Below, in pieces: positions 16,540 through 24,025 of a DNA stretch of 39,463 nt. The position numbers and the translations under genes were made by a program. The notes beneath the pieces were generated by a model. It saw only the letters and a program-made list of their open reading frames with translations, did not search any database and had not been told where the DNA came from. The number at the start of each line of letters is the position of its first letter. Within the stretch, counting starts at the first letter, position 1. Source of the DNA: CAZJFH01 sp964545205 (GTDB taxonomy: Bacteria > Pseudomonadota > Alphaproteobacteria > Rhodospirillales > Magnetospirillaceae); the NCBI GenBank assembly GCA_964545205.1, contig CAZJFH010000050.1:1-39463 (forward strand), given 5' to 3'.

Positions 16540-16560
16540 AGCCGGCGAACTTAGACGGTT
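16540..16560. repeat. 21-nt direct repeat, right copy
   Basis: This is the second copy of the repeat at 16361-16381, with one C/G difference. It lies 110 bp upstream of parD. The 158-bp spacer between copies may be an insertion or the remnant of a duplication. Confidence 0.75.
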
Positions 16561-16615
16561 GATCGGGCTCGGAGAGCGGGAACCGCCAAGGCGAGACGGC
16601 TGCCCGTCGACCGCA

Positions 16616-16646
16616 TTGACAATTTTTGCCAACCCGCCACATCCTA
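16616..16646 (+). promoter_or_regulatory. Candidate parDE promoter
   Basis: A consensus -35 hexamer TTGACA (16616-16621) is followed 18-19 bases later by a weak -10-like CATCCTA (16640-16646). The parD ribosome-binding site AGAGGAG is at 16655-16661. ParD proteins usually repress their own promoter, and the operator should overlap this stretch. Confidence 0.45.
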
Positions 16647-16669
16647 CGCAAACTAGAGGAGTATCTGCC

Positions 16670-16936
16670 ATGGCCACCATGAACGTCAGCCTTCCCGCCG
16701 ACATGGCCGCGTTCATCGAGAGCGAGGTCGCCAAGGGCGGCTACGCTTCGTCCAGCGAGGTCGTCCGCGACGCCCTGCGCCTGCTGCAGCATGACAAGGC
16801 GCTCGAAGAGGAAAAGCTGGCGGTGCTGCGCCGCGAGGTGCAGATGGGCCTCCAAGCCGCGGCCGAGGGGCGCTTCTCGAAGAGATCCGTCATGGAAGTC
16901 GCTGAGGAGGTCAGGCGGGAACACCGCGGCGGATGA
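16670..16936 (+). CDS. parD: ParD-family antitoxin
   Basis: This 88-residue protein has a ribbon-helix-helix DNA-binding N-terminus (MNVSLPADMAAFIESEVAKG, then YASSSEVVRDALRLLQ) and a charged C-terminal tail that would wrap the toxin. It is typical of ParD/CC2985-type antitoxins, which repress their own operon and neutralise ParE. The start ATG follows AGGAG by eight bases; a second ATG three codons later is possible. The stop codon overlaps the parE start by 4 bp. Confidence 0.9.
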   Translation: MATMNVSLPADMAAFIESEVAKGGYASSSEVVRDALRLLQHDKALEEEKLAVLRREVQMGLQAAAEGRFSKRSVMEVAEEVRREHRGG

Positions 16937-17289
16937 GCTATGAGATCACCGAGCCCGCCGAGCGCGACATCCGGAGCATCCTTACCGAGACTCTGACGTC
17001 ATTCGGAACGAGCCAATTGGCGGTCTATGCTGCGCTCATCGAAAAGGCGATGGCGATGGTCGGCGAGAATCCGGAGCGGCCGGGATCGCTCGACCGCGGC
17101 GAAATCGCCCCCGCGGTCAGGCTGTTCCATCTCGAACTGGCGGCCGGCCGCAGCGGCGCGGCGGCGCACTGTCTCTATTACACGACGGGAAGGATGTCGG
17201 ACGGGCGCGTCGGCACGATCATCCTGCGCGTCCTGCACGAAAGCATGGAACCCCGCCACAAGGTGGTTCGGTCGCTCCGCTCGCGCTGA
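16933..17289 (+). CDS. parE: ParE-family toxin
   Basis: This 118-residue protein has the RelE/ParE fold pattern: MSYEITEPAERDIRSILTETL at the N-terminus and VGTIILRVLHESMEPRHKV at the C-terminus. ParE toxins usually poison DNA gyrase. It follows parD with ATGA overlap, so the two are made together. At about 118 residues it is slightly longer than the commonest ParE proteins, with an insertion containing LELAAGRSGAAAHCLYYTTGRMSDG. No disruption is seen, so the module looks intact. Confidence 0.87.
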   Translation: MSYEITEPAERDIRSILTETLTSFGTSQLAVYAALIEKAMAMVGENPERPGSLDRGEIAPAVRLFHLELAAGRSGAAAHCLYYTTGRMSDGRVGTIILRVLHESMEPRHKVVRSLRSR

Positions 17290-17353
17290 ACCCGCGCGCC
17301 CGGACTGCCCTCCCCCGCCTGCGCCCGACACGGCCGCCCCGCTCCGGCGTAGA

Positions 17354-17370
17354 ATGCGTCGCAAACGCAT
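17354..17370. promoter_or_regulatory. Small inverted repeat before the peroxiredoxin gene
   Basis: ATGCGT and ACGCAT flank a 5-nt centre, directly upstream of the AGGAGGAAGG ribosome-binding site. It could be an operator or a small mRNA hairpin; nothing more can be said. Confidence 0.25.
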
Positions 17371-17387
17371 CGCAGGAGGAAGGGACC

Positions 17388-18050
17388 ATGTCGCTGCGCA
17401 TCAATTCCGTCGCGCCGAACTTCACCGCCGAGACCACCGCCGGCCGCATCGACTTCCACGACTGGATCGGCGACGGCTGGGCGATCCTGTTCTCGCACCC
17501 CAAGGACTTCACGCCGGTCTGCACCACCGAGCTCGGCTACATGGCCGGGCTGAAGGACGAGTTCGCGCGGCGCAACTGCAAGATCATCGGCCTGTCGGTC
17601 GATCCGGTCGGCAGCCACCGCGACTGGCTCAAGGACATCGAGGAGACGCAAGGCCACAAAGTCGACTATCCGCTGATCGGCGATCCCGACCTGAAGATCG
17701 CCAAGGCCTACGACATGCTGCCCGAGGATGCCGGCGACACGGCGCAAGGGCGCACGCCGGTCGACAACGCCACCGTGCGCTCGGTGTTCATCATCGGCCC
17801 CGACAAGCGCGTCAAGGCGATGCTGACCTATCCGATGAGCACCGGCCGCGACTTCGACGAGGTGCTGCGGCTGCTCGATTCCTGCCAGCTCACCGCCCGC
17901 CACCAGGTGGCGACGCCGGTCAACTGGCGGCCGGGCGACCGCGTGATCATCCCGCCGTCGATCCCCGACGACAAGGCGCGCGAGATGTTCCCGGGCGGCT
18001 GGGAGGCGAAGAAGCCTTACCTGCGCTACGTCGAGCAGCCGCGGGGATAG
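17388..18050 (+). CDS. 1-Cys peroxiredoxin (Prx6 type)
   Basis: This cytosolic peroxidase reduces hydrogen peroxide and organic peroxides. The 220-residue protein has the peroxidatic Cys45 in HPKDFTPVCTTELGYMA, the Prx6-type signature, and the long C-terminal domain (about residues 150-220, with TARHQVATPVNWRPGDRVIIPP) that marks this subgroup. Other cysteines (in RRNC and DSCQL) are not in the usual resolving position, hence a 1-Cys mechanism. A strong AGGAGGAAGG precedes the ATG. It could belong to an OxyR regulon given oxyR at 4780, but they are 12 kb apart and I see no operator. Confidence 0.93.
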   Translation: MSLRINSVAPNFTAETTAGRIDFHDWIGDGWAILFSHPKDFTPVCTTELGYMAGLKDEFARRNCKIIGLSVDPVGSHRDWLKDIEETQGHKVDYPLIGDPDLKIAKAYDMLPEDAGDTAQGRTPVDNATVRSVFIIGPDKRVKAMLTYPMSTGRDFDEVLRLLDSCQLTARHQVATPVNWRPGDRVIIPPSIPDDKAREMFPGGWEAKKPYLRYVEQPRG

Positions 18051-18064
18051 AAGGAAGACCTGAT

Positions 18065-18128
18065 CGCCACGAAGGCACGGAGAGCACGAAGGAAACTCGA
18101 CCTTCGTGTCCTTCGTGCCTTCGTGGCG
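18065..18128. repeat. CACGAAGG-type inverted repeat, copy 1
   Basis: A 28-nt left arm (18065-18092) pairs with 18101-18128 with three mismatches around an 8-nt loop. It is built from repeated CACGAAGG units. It lies between the convergent peroxiredoxin and metallo-hydrolase genes and could end both transcripts. A related copy is at 19109-19163. Confidence 0.8.
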
Positions 18129-18201
18129 GATTCCTTTCCCCGAGCGCCGCGCTCACCCTCGCGCTTCGCGGGCCCCTCCCGCGGGCGGGAGCGGGAAATC
18201 C

Positions 18202-19023
18202 TTAGAATTTCAGCGTCTCGCCGGGCTTCATCACCTTCATCTCGGCCGAAGCACCTTCCTTCTTCAGGGCCTCGCCGAACTGCTCCGGCGTGCCGGTCAG
18301 CACCGGGAAGGTGCCGTAATGCATCGGGATCACCGTCTTGGGCTCGACCATCTTGACGGCGGCGGCGGCGCGCGACGGGCCCATGGTGAACTTGTCGCCG
18401 ATCGGCGCCAGCATGACGTCGACGGGGCGGAAGCGCGGCACCAGGCTCATGTCGCCGAACAGGTCGGTGTCGCCGGCGTGATAGATCGCCGGACCGTCCT
18501 TGACCGTGACCAGGAAGGCGCCGGGCGGGCCGCCGGGGACGTGGGCGCCCTCGTCGGGCAGGCCCGAGGGGATGTCGATGTCGGAGCCGTGGATCGCGGG
18601 GACGAAGGCGACCTTGACCTCGCCGTCGAGGAGCGCGATCTCGCCGCCGAAATTGCCCGCCGTCGCCATCGTCGCCTGCTCCTTGGGGAAGCCGAGATGG
18701 TCGACCATCGCCCGCATCAGGTCGAAGGTGGCGACCAGATGGGCACCGGTCTTCTTCGCGATCTCGACCGAATTGCCGATGTGGTCGCCGTGGCCGTGGG
18801 TGACCAGGATCAGGTCGGCCTTGTCCAGGGCCGCCAGCGCCTGCTTGCCCTCGGGATTGGCCGGATTGGCGATCCAGGGGTCGATCAGCACCACCTTGCC
18901 CGACGGCGTCGTCAGCTTGTAGGCGGAATGGCCGTACCAGGTGAGCTGCGTCTCGGCCTGGGCGGCGGCGGCGGTCAGCGCCAGGGCGGCGGCGGCGATG
19001 ATGGCGGTGCGGAAGGCTGACAT
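18202..19023 (-). CDS. Exported metallo-beta-lactamase-fold hydrolase (UPF0173-like)
   Basis: This 273-residue protein has an N-terminal signal peptide (about residues 1-23, a hydrophobic Ala-rich core ending AAAAQA) and a metallo-beta-lactamase fold. The metal-binding motif is THGHGDHIGN near residue 75. Further ligand candidates are H in AIHGSD, D in YHAGDTDLFGD and H in IPMHYGTF. UPF0173/YtnP-like enzymes are metal-dependent hydrolases with mostly unknown substrates. Many relatives are cytoplasmic; the signal peptide here suggests a periplasmic role. The gene is bracketed by two CACGAAGG inverted repeats. Confidence 0.88.
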   Translation of the reverse strand: MSAFRTAIIAAAALALTAAAAQAETQLTWYGHSAYKLTTPSGKVVLIDPWIANPANPEGKQALAALDKADLILVTHGHGDHIGNSVEIAKKTGAHLVATFDLMRAMVDHLGFPKEQATMATAGNFGGEIALLDGEVKVAFVPAIHGSDIDIPSGLPDEGAHVPGGPPGAFLVTVKDGPAIYHAGDTDLFGDMSLVPRFRPVDVMLAPIGDKFTMGPSRAAAAVKMVEPKTVIPMHYGTFPVLTGTPEQFGEALKKEGASAEMKVMKPGETLKF

Positions 19024-19108
19024 CGGACCCTCGTGACTGCGGATGCGAAGCAGTCAGCATACGCGGGCGAGCGCGTTTGGCGAGGGGGCCAGAGGTATGA
19101 AAACACTT

Positions 19109-19163
19109 GGGGACACGAAGGTCACGAAGAAGGAGAAGCCTTCGTGCCTTCGTGCCTCGGTGG
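19109..19163. repeat. CACGAAGG-type inverted repeat, copy 2
   Basis: CACGAAG units on the left (19113-19132) face CCTTCGTGCCTTCGTG on the right (from 19139). It is a degenerate relative of the repeat at 18065-18128. It lies just beyond the ilvH stop codon and could act as a transcript end. Confidence 0.7.
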
Positions 19164-19172
19164 TGAAAACGC

Positions 19173-19688
19173 TCAGAGCGCCTTGGCGCCGCGGGCGATG
19201 GCGACGACGCCGGTGCGGCTGACCTCGACCAGGCCCAGGGGCTCCATCAGGGCGATGAAGGCGTTGAGCTTCTCGGTCGAGCCGACGATCTCGAACACGA
19301 AGCTCTCGTTGGTCGAATCCACCGCGCGGGCGCGGAAGATGTCGGCGATGCGCAAGCTCTCGACGCGCTTCTCGCCGCTGCCGGCGACCTTGACCAGCGC
19401 CAGCTCGCGCTCCACCGAGGGGCCCTCCAGCGTCAGGTCCGAGACCGAGTGCACCGGCACCAGGCGGCCGAGCTGGGCCTTGATCTGCTCGATGACCATG
19501 GCGGTGCCGGTGGTCACCACGGTGATGCGCGAGACGCCCTCGGCGGCGTCGACCTCGGCCACCGTCAGGCTCTCGATGTTGTAGCCGCGGCCCGAGAACA
19601 GGCCGATGACGCGGGCCAGCACGCCGGCTTCGTTGTCCACCAGCACCGACAGCGTGTGGCGGCGGATGTCTTCCTTCTGAATGATCAC
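19173..19688 (-). CDS. ilvH: Acetolactate synthase small (regulatory) subunit
   Basis: IlvH binds and activates the catalytic acetohydroxyacid synthase subunit and confers valine feedback. The 171-residue protein has an N-terminal ACT domain (about 10-85, with HTLSVLVDNEAGVLARVIGLFSGRGYNIESL) and a C-terminal domain with AVDSTNESFVFEIVGSTEKL. It starts with GTG at 19688 behind a GGGGGGA ribosome-binding site. The 16-bp gap after ilvB supports a single transcript. Confidence 0.96.
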   Translation of the reverse strand: MIIQKEDIRRHTLSVLVDNEAGVLARVIGLFSGRGYNIESLTVAEVDAAEGVSRITVVTTGTAMVIEQIKAQLGRLVPVHSVSDLTLEGPSVERELALVKVAGSGEKRVESLRIADIFRARAVDSTNESFVFEIVGSTEKLNAFIALMEPLGLVEVSRTGVVAIARGAKAL

Positions 19689-19704
19689 GTTCTCGTCCCC
19701 CCGC

Positions 19705-21474
19705 TCACACCAGGACCATGCCGTCTTCCGAGACCGGCTTGCCGGCGTTCTCGTCCTCCGGCCCCAGCAGCATCTCGTTGTGCGCCGCCCCCGACATGAT
19801 CATCGGGAAGCAGTTCTCGGCCGGATCGACCGCCATGTCGACGATGACCGGGCGCTTGACCTTGACCATCTCCTTGATGACGTCGTCGACCTCGGAGGGC
19901 TTGGTCGCCCGCATGCCGACGGCGCCGAAGGCGTCGGCCAGCTTGACGAAGTCGGGCAGGCCGTCGGCGCCGAAATGGCTCTCGGCGTAGCGGCCCTCGT
20001 AGAGCAGCTCCTGCCACTGGCGGACCATGCCCATGTAGCGGTTGTTCAGGATGAAGATCTTCACCGGCAGCTTGTACTGCACCATGGTGGAGATCTCCTG
20101 GATGTTCATCATCGTCGACATCTCGCCGGCGATGTCGACCACCAGCGCGTCGGGATGCGCCATCTGCACGCCCATCGCCGCCGGCAGGCCGTAGCCCATG
20201 GTGCCCAGGCCGCCCGAGGTCATCAGCCGGTTCGGCTTCTCGAAGCGGTAGTGCTGGGCGACCCACATCTGGTGCTGGCCGACCTCGGTGGTGATGTAGG
20301 TGTCGCGGTCCTTGGTCAGGTTCCACAGCCGCTCGATGGCGTATTGCGGCTTGATCAGCTTGGAACCGCGGTCGAAGCGCAGGCAGTCGCGGGCGCGCCA
20401 TTCCTCGATCTGCGCCCACCACTGGCGCAGCGCCTTCTGGTCCGGCTTGGCCTGCTTGGCCTTCCACACCTTGGTCATGTCCTCGAGCACGTGGGCGACG
20501 TCGCCGACGATGGCGATGTCGACCTCGACGTTCTTGTTGATCGAGGACGGGTCGATGTCGACGTGGATCTTCTTGGCGAAGGGCGCGAAGGCGTTCAGCC
20601 GCCCGGTGACGCGGTCGTCGAAGCGCGCGCCGATGCAGACCATCACGTCGCAGCCGTGCATCGCCAGATTGGCCTCGTAGGTGCCGTGCATGCCGACCAT
20701 GCCGAGATACTGGCCGTCGGAGGCCGGCACCGCGCCCAGACCCATCAGCGTCAGCGTGGTCGGGAAGCCGGTCATCTTCATGAACTGGGTCAGCAGCTGG
20801 CTGGCCGCCGGGCCCGAATTGATGACGCCGCCGCCGCAATAGAGGATCGGCCGCTTGGCCTTGGCCATCAGCTCGACGGCCTCCTCGATCTTCTTGATGT
20901 CGCCCTTGACCTGCGGCTTGTAGGTGCGGTGCTTGACCTTGGCCGGGCCGATGTACTCGGCGGTCTCGATCAGGATGTTCTTGGGCAGGTCGATGACCAC
21001 CGGGCCGGGCCGGCCGCTGCGGGCGACGTAGAACGCCTCGTGCACCGTGCGCGCCAGGTTGCCGACGTCCTTGACCAGGTAGTTGTGCTTGGTGCACGGC
21101 CGGGTGATGCCGGTCGTGTCGGCCTCCTGGAAGGCGTCGTTGCCGATGAGCTGCGTCGGCACCTGGCCGGTCAGGCACACCACCGGGATCGAGTCCATCA
21201 GCGCGTCGGTCAGGCCGGTCACCGCGTTGGTGGCGCCGGGGCCCGAGGTCACCAGCACGCAGCCGACCTTGCCGGTCGAGCGGGCGTAGCCCTCGGCCGC
21301 GTGCACCGCCGCCTGCTCGTGGCGGACCAGGACGTGCTTGATGCGGTTCTGCTTGTAGATCTCGTCGTACAGGGGCAATACCGCACCGCCCGGATATCCG
21401 AAAATTACCTCGACGCCCTGGTCGGCCAGCGCCCTGAGGATGATTTCCGCTCCGGAGAGAACTTGCTGTGGCAT
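19705..21474 (-). CDS. ilvB: Acetolactate synthase large (catalytic) subunit
   Basis: This thiamine diphosphate enzyme makes acetolactate and acetohydroxybutyrate. The 589-residue protein shows FGYPGGAVLPLYDEIYKQ, the catalytic glutamate in RHEQAAVHAAEGYARS, the FAD-domain region GLGAVPASDGQYLGMVGMHG and the cofactor region DIAGEMSTMMNIQEISTMVQ. In the last, GEMS stands where many ThDP enzymes have GDxS, an acceptable acidic replacement. I chose ATG 21474 (MPQQVLSGAEII) because AAGGG stands six bases upstream; an ATG five codons earlier is weaker. It follows miaA on the same strand by 83 bp and precedes ilvH. Confidence 0.97.
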   Translation of the reverse strand: MPQQVLSGAEIILRALADQGVEVIFGYPGGAVLPLYDEIYKQNRIKHVLVRHEQAAVHAAEGYARSTGKVGCVLVTSGPGATNAVTGLTDALMDSIPVVCLTGQVPTQLIGNDAFQEADTTGITRPCTKHNYLVKDVGNLARTVHEAFYVARSGRPGPVVIDLPKNILIETAEYIGPAKVKHRTYKPQVKGDIKKIEEAVELMAKAKRPILYCGGGVINSGPAASQLLTQFMKMTGFPTTLTLMGLGAVPASDGQYLGMVGMHGTYEANLAMHGCDVMVCIGARFDDRVTGRLNAFAPFAKKIHVDIDPSSINKNVEVDIAIVGDVAHVLEDMTKVWKAKQAKPDQKALRQWWAQIEEWRARDCLRFDRGSKLIKPQYAIERLWNLTKDRDTYITTEVGQHQMWVAQHYRFEKPNRLMTSGGLGTMGYGLPAAMGVQMAHPDALVVDIAGEMSTMMNIQEISTMVQYKLPVKIFILNNRYMGMVRQWQELLYEGRYAESHFGADGLPDFVKLADAFGAVGMRATKPSEVDDVIKEMVKVKRPVIVDMAVDPAENCFPMIMSGAAHNEMLLGPEDENAGKPVSEDGMVLV

Positions 21475-21557
21475 TGCACACCCTTTCATTCAACTCGTCA
21501 GCGCAGACTCGACCACCCGGCGGCGGCACCAGCCCACGGCGCGCATACACTATTGAC

Positions 21558-22505
21558 TCAGGCTAAACGGGTCAACAGAAACCGGCGAATGATCGGAAAG
21601 ATTCTTGAGGACAAACTTTCCGAATGTTGCGCACCGAGCCGCAGGGCGGTCACATCCAACCGATGCCGGAACCAGGTGAGCTGGCGCTTCGCGTAATTTC
21701 GTGTCGCCTGCTGCGCCGCCGCGACGGCCTGCTCGCGGCCGAGCCCGCCGCGCAGATGCGCCCGCAGCTCGGGAATCCCCAGCGCCTTGAGCGCCGGCAG
21801 TTCCCCGGACAGCGGCACATGGTCGAGCGCCGCCACCTCGTCAAGGGCGCCGGCCTCGATCATGGCGAGAAAACGTGCGTCGATGCGGCGATAGAGCAGA
21901 TCGCGCGGCGGCGCCAGCAGGAGGGTCAGGCGCGGCGCGGCGAGGGCGCCGACCGGTGGCAGCGCCTGCCAGGCGGCCAGCGAGCGGCCGGTCGCCTCCA
22001 GCACCTCCCAGGCCCGCATCAGCCGCTGCGAGTTGCCGGCGTCGAGCCGCGCCGCCATCACCGGATCGCGTTCGGCGAGGCGGGCATGGAAGGCGGCGTT
22101 GCCGAGCGCCGCGAACAGGTCGCGCGCCTCCCGGCGCACCGCCTCGGGGATGTCCGGGATCGGCGACAGGCCGCGGGTCAGCGCCTCGAGATAGAGGCCG
22201 GTGCCGCCGGCGACGATCGGCAGCCGGCCGCCCGCCCAGGCCGCCTCGATCTCGGCGACGGCCATGTCCCGCCAGCGCGCCGCCGAGCAGGTCTCGGCCA
22301 CCGACATGACGCCGTAGAGCCGGTGCGGCACCCGCGCCTCGTCGGCCGGCGACGGCCGCGCCGTCAGTTGGCGCAGCTCGCGGTAGACCTGCATGGAATC
22401 GGCATTGATCACCACCCCGCCGAATGCCTCGGCGAGGTCGATCGCCAGCGCCGACTTGCCCGAGGCGGTCGGGCCGGCGACGATCAGAAGACGGCGGCTG
22501 GTCAT
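21558..22505 (-). CDS. miaA: tRNA dimethylallyltransferase
   Basis: MiaA adds the dimethylallyl group to A37 of tRNAs reading UNN codons. The 315-residue protein begins with the P-loop motif LIVAGPTASGKSALAIDLAE. Other markers are VVINADSMQVYRELRQLTARP and VAGGTGLYLEALTRGL. The C-terminus contains ATRNYAKRQLTWFRH, a conserved RNA-contact region. It precedes ilvB on the same strand. Since MiaA substrates include leucine and phenylalanine tRNAs, a link with branched-chain amino acid genes is imaginable but unproven. Confidence 0.96.
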   Translation of the reverse strand: MTSRRLLIVAGPTASGKSALAIDLAEAFGGVVINADSMQVYRELRQLTARPSPADEARVPHRLYGVMSVAETCSAARWRDMAVAEIEAAWAGGRLPIVAGGTGLYLEALTRGLSPIPDIPEAVRREARDLFAALGNAAFHARLAERDPVMAARLDAGNSQRLMRAWEVLEATGRSLAAWQALPPVGALAAPRLTLLLAPPRDLLYRRIDARFLAMIEAGALDEVAALDHVPLSGELPALKALGIPELRAHLRGGLGREQAVAAAQQATRNYAKRQLTWFRHRLDVTALRLGAQHSESLSSRIFPIIRRFLLTRLA

Positions 22506-22514
22506 GTTCGCACT

Positions 22515-22643
22515 CCCTCTCCCGCCTGCGGGAGAGGGCCGGGGTGAGGGTGACTTGCGGCCGCAGGCCGGAGATGACCCACGGCAGCTCCCTCACCCTT
22601 CCCGCTTCGCGGGTCCCTTCCCTCTCCCGCAGGCGGGAGAGGG
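22515..22643. repeat. Composite inverted-repeat element between miaA and the DUF1015 gene
   Basis: The stretch starts and ends with near-identical 11-bp palindromes, CCCTCTCCCGC / GCGGGAGAGGG (22515-22538 and 22620-22643). Inside, GGGTGAGGGTG faces CCCTCACCC, so the whole can fold as one large structure. It looks like a dispersed intergenic repeat of the kind common in GC-rich proteobacteria. It occupies most of the gap between the miaA start and the next gene's end. Confidence 0.7.
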
Positions 22644-22651
22644 ACACGAGA

Positions 22652-23887
22652 TCAATCCAGCGGATAGCTGACCAGGCCGTCGGCGAGCTTGGGCTCGAAC
22701 CAGGTCGACTTGGGCGGCATCACCTGGCCGGAATCGGCGACGGCGACCAGGTCCTCCATCGTCGTGGCGTGCATCGCGAAGGCGGCGGCCATGCGGCCGG
22801 AGTCGACCAGCCTCTCCAGCTCCTCCAGCCCGCGCATGCCGCCGACGAAGTCGACGCGCTTGTCCTTGCGCAGATCGACGATGCCCAGCACCGGGGCCAG
22901 CAGGCGGTCGGTGAGGATGCTGACGTCGAGGCGCTTGACCGGGTCGGCCGGGATCTCGCCCTTGACGGTCAGACGGTACCACTTGCCGGCGAGGTAGAGG
23001 CCGATCTGCTTCGGCGCCTCGGGCCTGGCGCGGCCGGAGACCGGCTCGACGACGAACGCCTCCTGCAGCTTGTCGAGGAACGCCTCGGGCGTCAGGCCGG
23101 CGAGGTCGCGGACGACGCGGTTGTAGTCGAGGATCTGCATCTCGTCGATCGGGAAGGTCACGACCAGGAACGACTCGAACACCTCGTCGCCGCGGCTGTC
23201 GGGCTTGCGGCGCATGGCGGCGACCCGCGACGCGGCCGCCGAGCGGTGGTGGCCGTCGGCGATGTAGATCGCCGGCATGGCGTCGAAGGCGGCGGTGATG
23301 CCGGCGATGGCGGCGTCGTCGTCGATCGCCCACAGGGCGTGGCGGATGCCGTGGGCGGCGGCGATGTCGTAGTCCGGCGCCCGGGCGGTGGAGGCGGCGA
23401 CGATCGCCGCCAGTTCCGGAGTCTGGCGATGGGCGAGCAGCACCGGCCCGGTCTGGGCGTTGGTGACGTCGATCTGGCGGACGCGGTCGTCCTCCTTGTC
23501 GGGGCGGGTGAACTCGTGCTTGCGGATGCGGTTGGCGTCGTAGGCCGCGACCGAGCCGCCGCCGACGATGCCGGTCTGGACGTGATCGCCCATGGTCAGG
23601 CGATAGACGTAGTAGCACGGCTTCGGATCGCGCCTGAGCACGCCGGCCGCCACCATCTTCTTGAGGTTCTCGGCCGCCTTGGCGTAGACCTGCGGATCGT
23701 AGGCGTCGGTGCCCTCGGGCAGGTCGATCTCGGCCTTGGAGATGTGCAGGAAGCTCCACGGCTTGCCGGCGGCCTGCTCGCGCGCCTCCTCGCTCGACAG
23801 GACGTCGTAGGGCGGCGCGGCGACCTGCTCGGCGTATTCGGGCGCGGGACGAAGGGCGCCGAAGGGGCGAAGCAAGGGTACGGGCAC
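22652..23887 (-). CDS. DUF1015 family protein
   Basis: This 411-residue cytosolic protein matches the DUF1015 family, known in some annotations as a predicted kinase-like or SerC-associated protein of unknown activity. Family features include the N-terminal LLRPFGALRP, then AAPPYDVLSSEEAREQA, and the central IYIADGHHRSAAA. The start is a GTG at 23887 (MPVPLLRPFG) with GGAGG seven bases upstream; the frame stays open far upstream without family similarity. It is divergent from serB, and DUF1015 genes often neighbour serine-biosynthesis genes, which hints at a role there. Confidence 0.9.
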   Translation of the reverse strand: MPVPLLRPFGALRPAPEYAEQVAAPPYDVLSSEEAREQAAGKPWSFLHISKAEIDLPEGTDAYDPQVYAKAAENLKKMVAAGVLRRDPKPCYYVYRLTMGDHVQTGIVGGGSVAAYDANRIRKHEFTRPDKEDDRVRQIDVTNAQTGPVLLAHRQTPELAAIVAASTARAPDYDIAAAHGIRHALWAIDDDAAIAGITAAFDAMPAIYIADGHHRSAAASRVAAMRRKPDSRGDEVFESFLVVTFPIDEMQILDYNRVVRDLAGLTPEAFLDKLQEAFVVEPVSGRARPEAPKQIGLYLAGKWYRLTVKGEIPADPVKRLDVSILTDRLLAPVLGIVDLRKDKRVDFVGGMRGLEELERLVDSGRMAAAFAMHATTMEDLVAVADSGQVMPPKSTWFEPKLADGLVSYPLD

Positions 23888-24025
23888 GGGGCGACCTCCG
23901 GATGTGGGCGGGAGCGCAATGGCCGTCGTCTTAGACCACGCGGGCGCCGCAGCCAAGGATTTTCCGGCCTTGCCAGCGCGCGACGGCAAGCCTAAACGGG
24001 AGAGGCCAGCAAGGGGGAAAGGCGC
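23888..24025. promoter_or_regulatory. Divergent promoter region, DUF1015 gene / serB
   Basis: These 138 bp separate the two start codons. No convincing -35/-10 pair or operator could be fixed by eye. Confidence 0.35.

Larger units (their letters stand above)
16332..16669. other. Intergenic region between ilvC and parD, with a direct repeat
   Basis: These 338 bp hold the divergent promoters of ilvC and parDE. A 21-nt sequence at 16361-16381 recurs at 16540-16560 with one mismatch, in direct orientation. Between them the minus strand has a short frame (about 16423-16521) that reads DELAMAMMADAYGAL, then LSIFRNEKQLLLVTKVADEE. It has no convincing ribosome-binding site and no recognised homology. 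The DNA is somewhat less GC-rich than the genes around it. Confidence 0.55.

Noticed and set aside
19681..21696. Long plus-strand frame of 671 codons opposite ilvB and the ilvH end
   Set aside because: The His/Asp/Val/Gly-rich shadow translation has no recognised domain, while ilvB on the other strand is certain.
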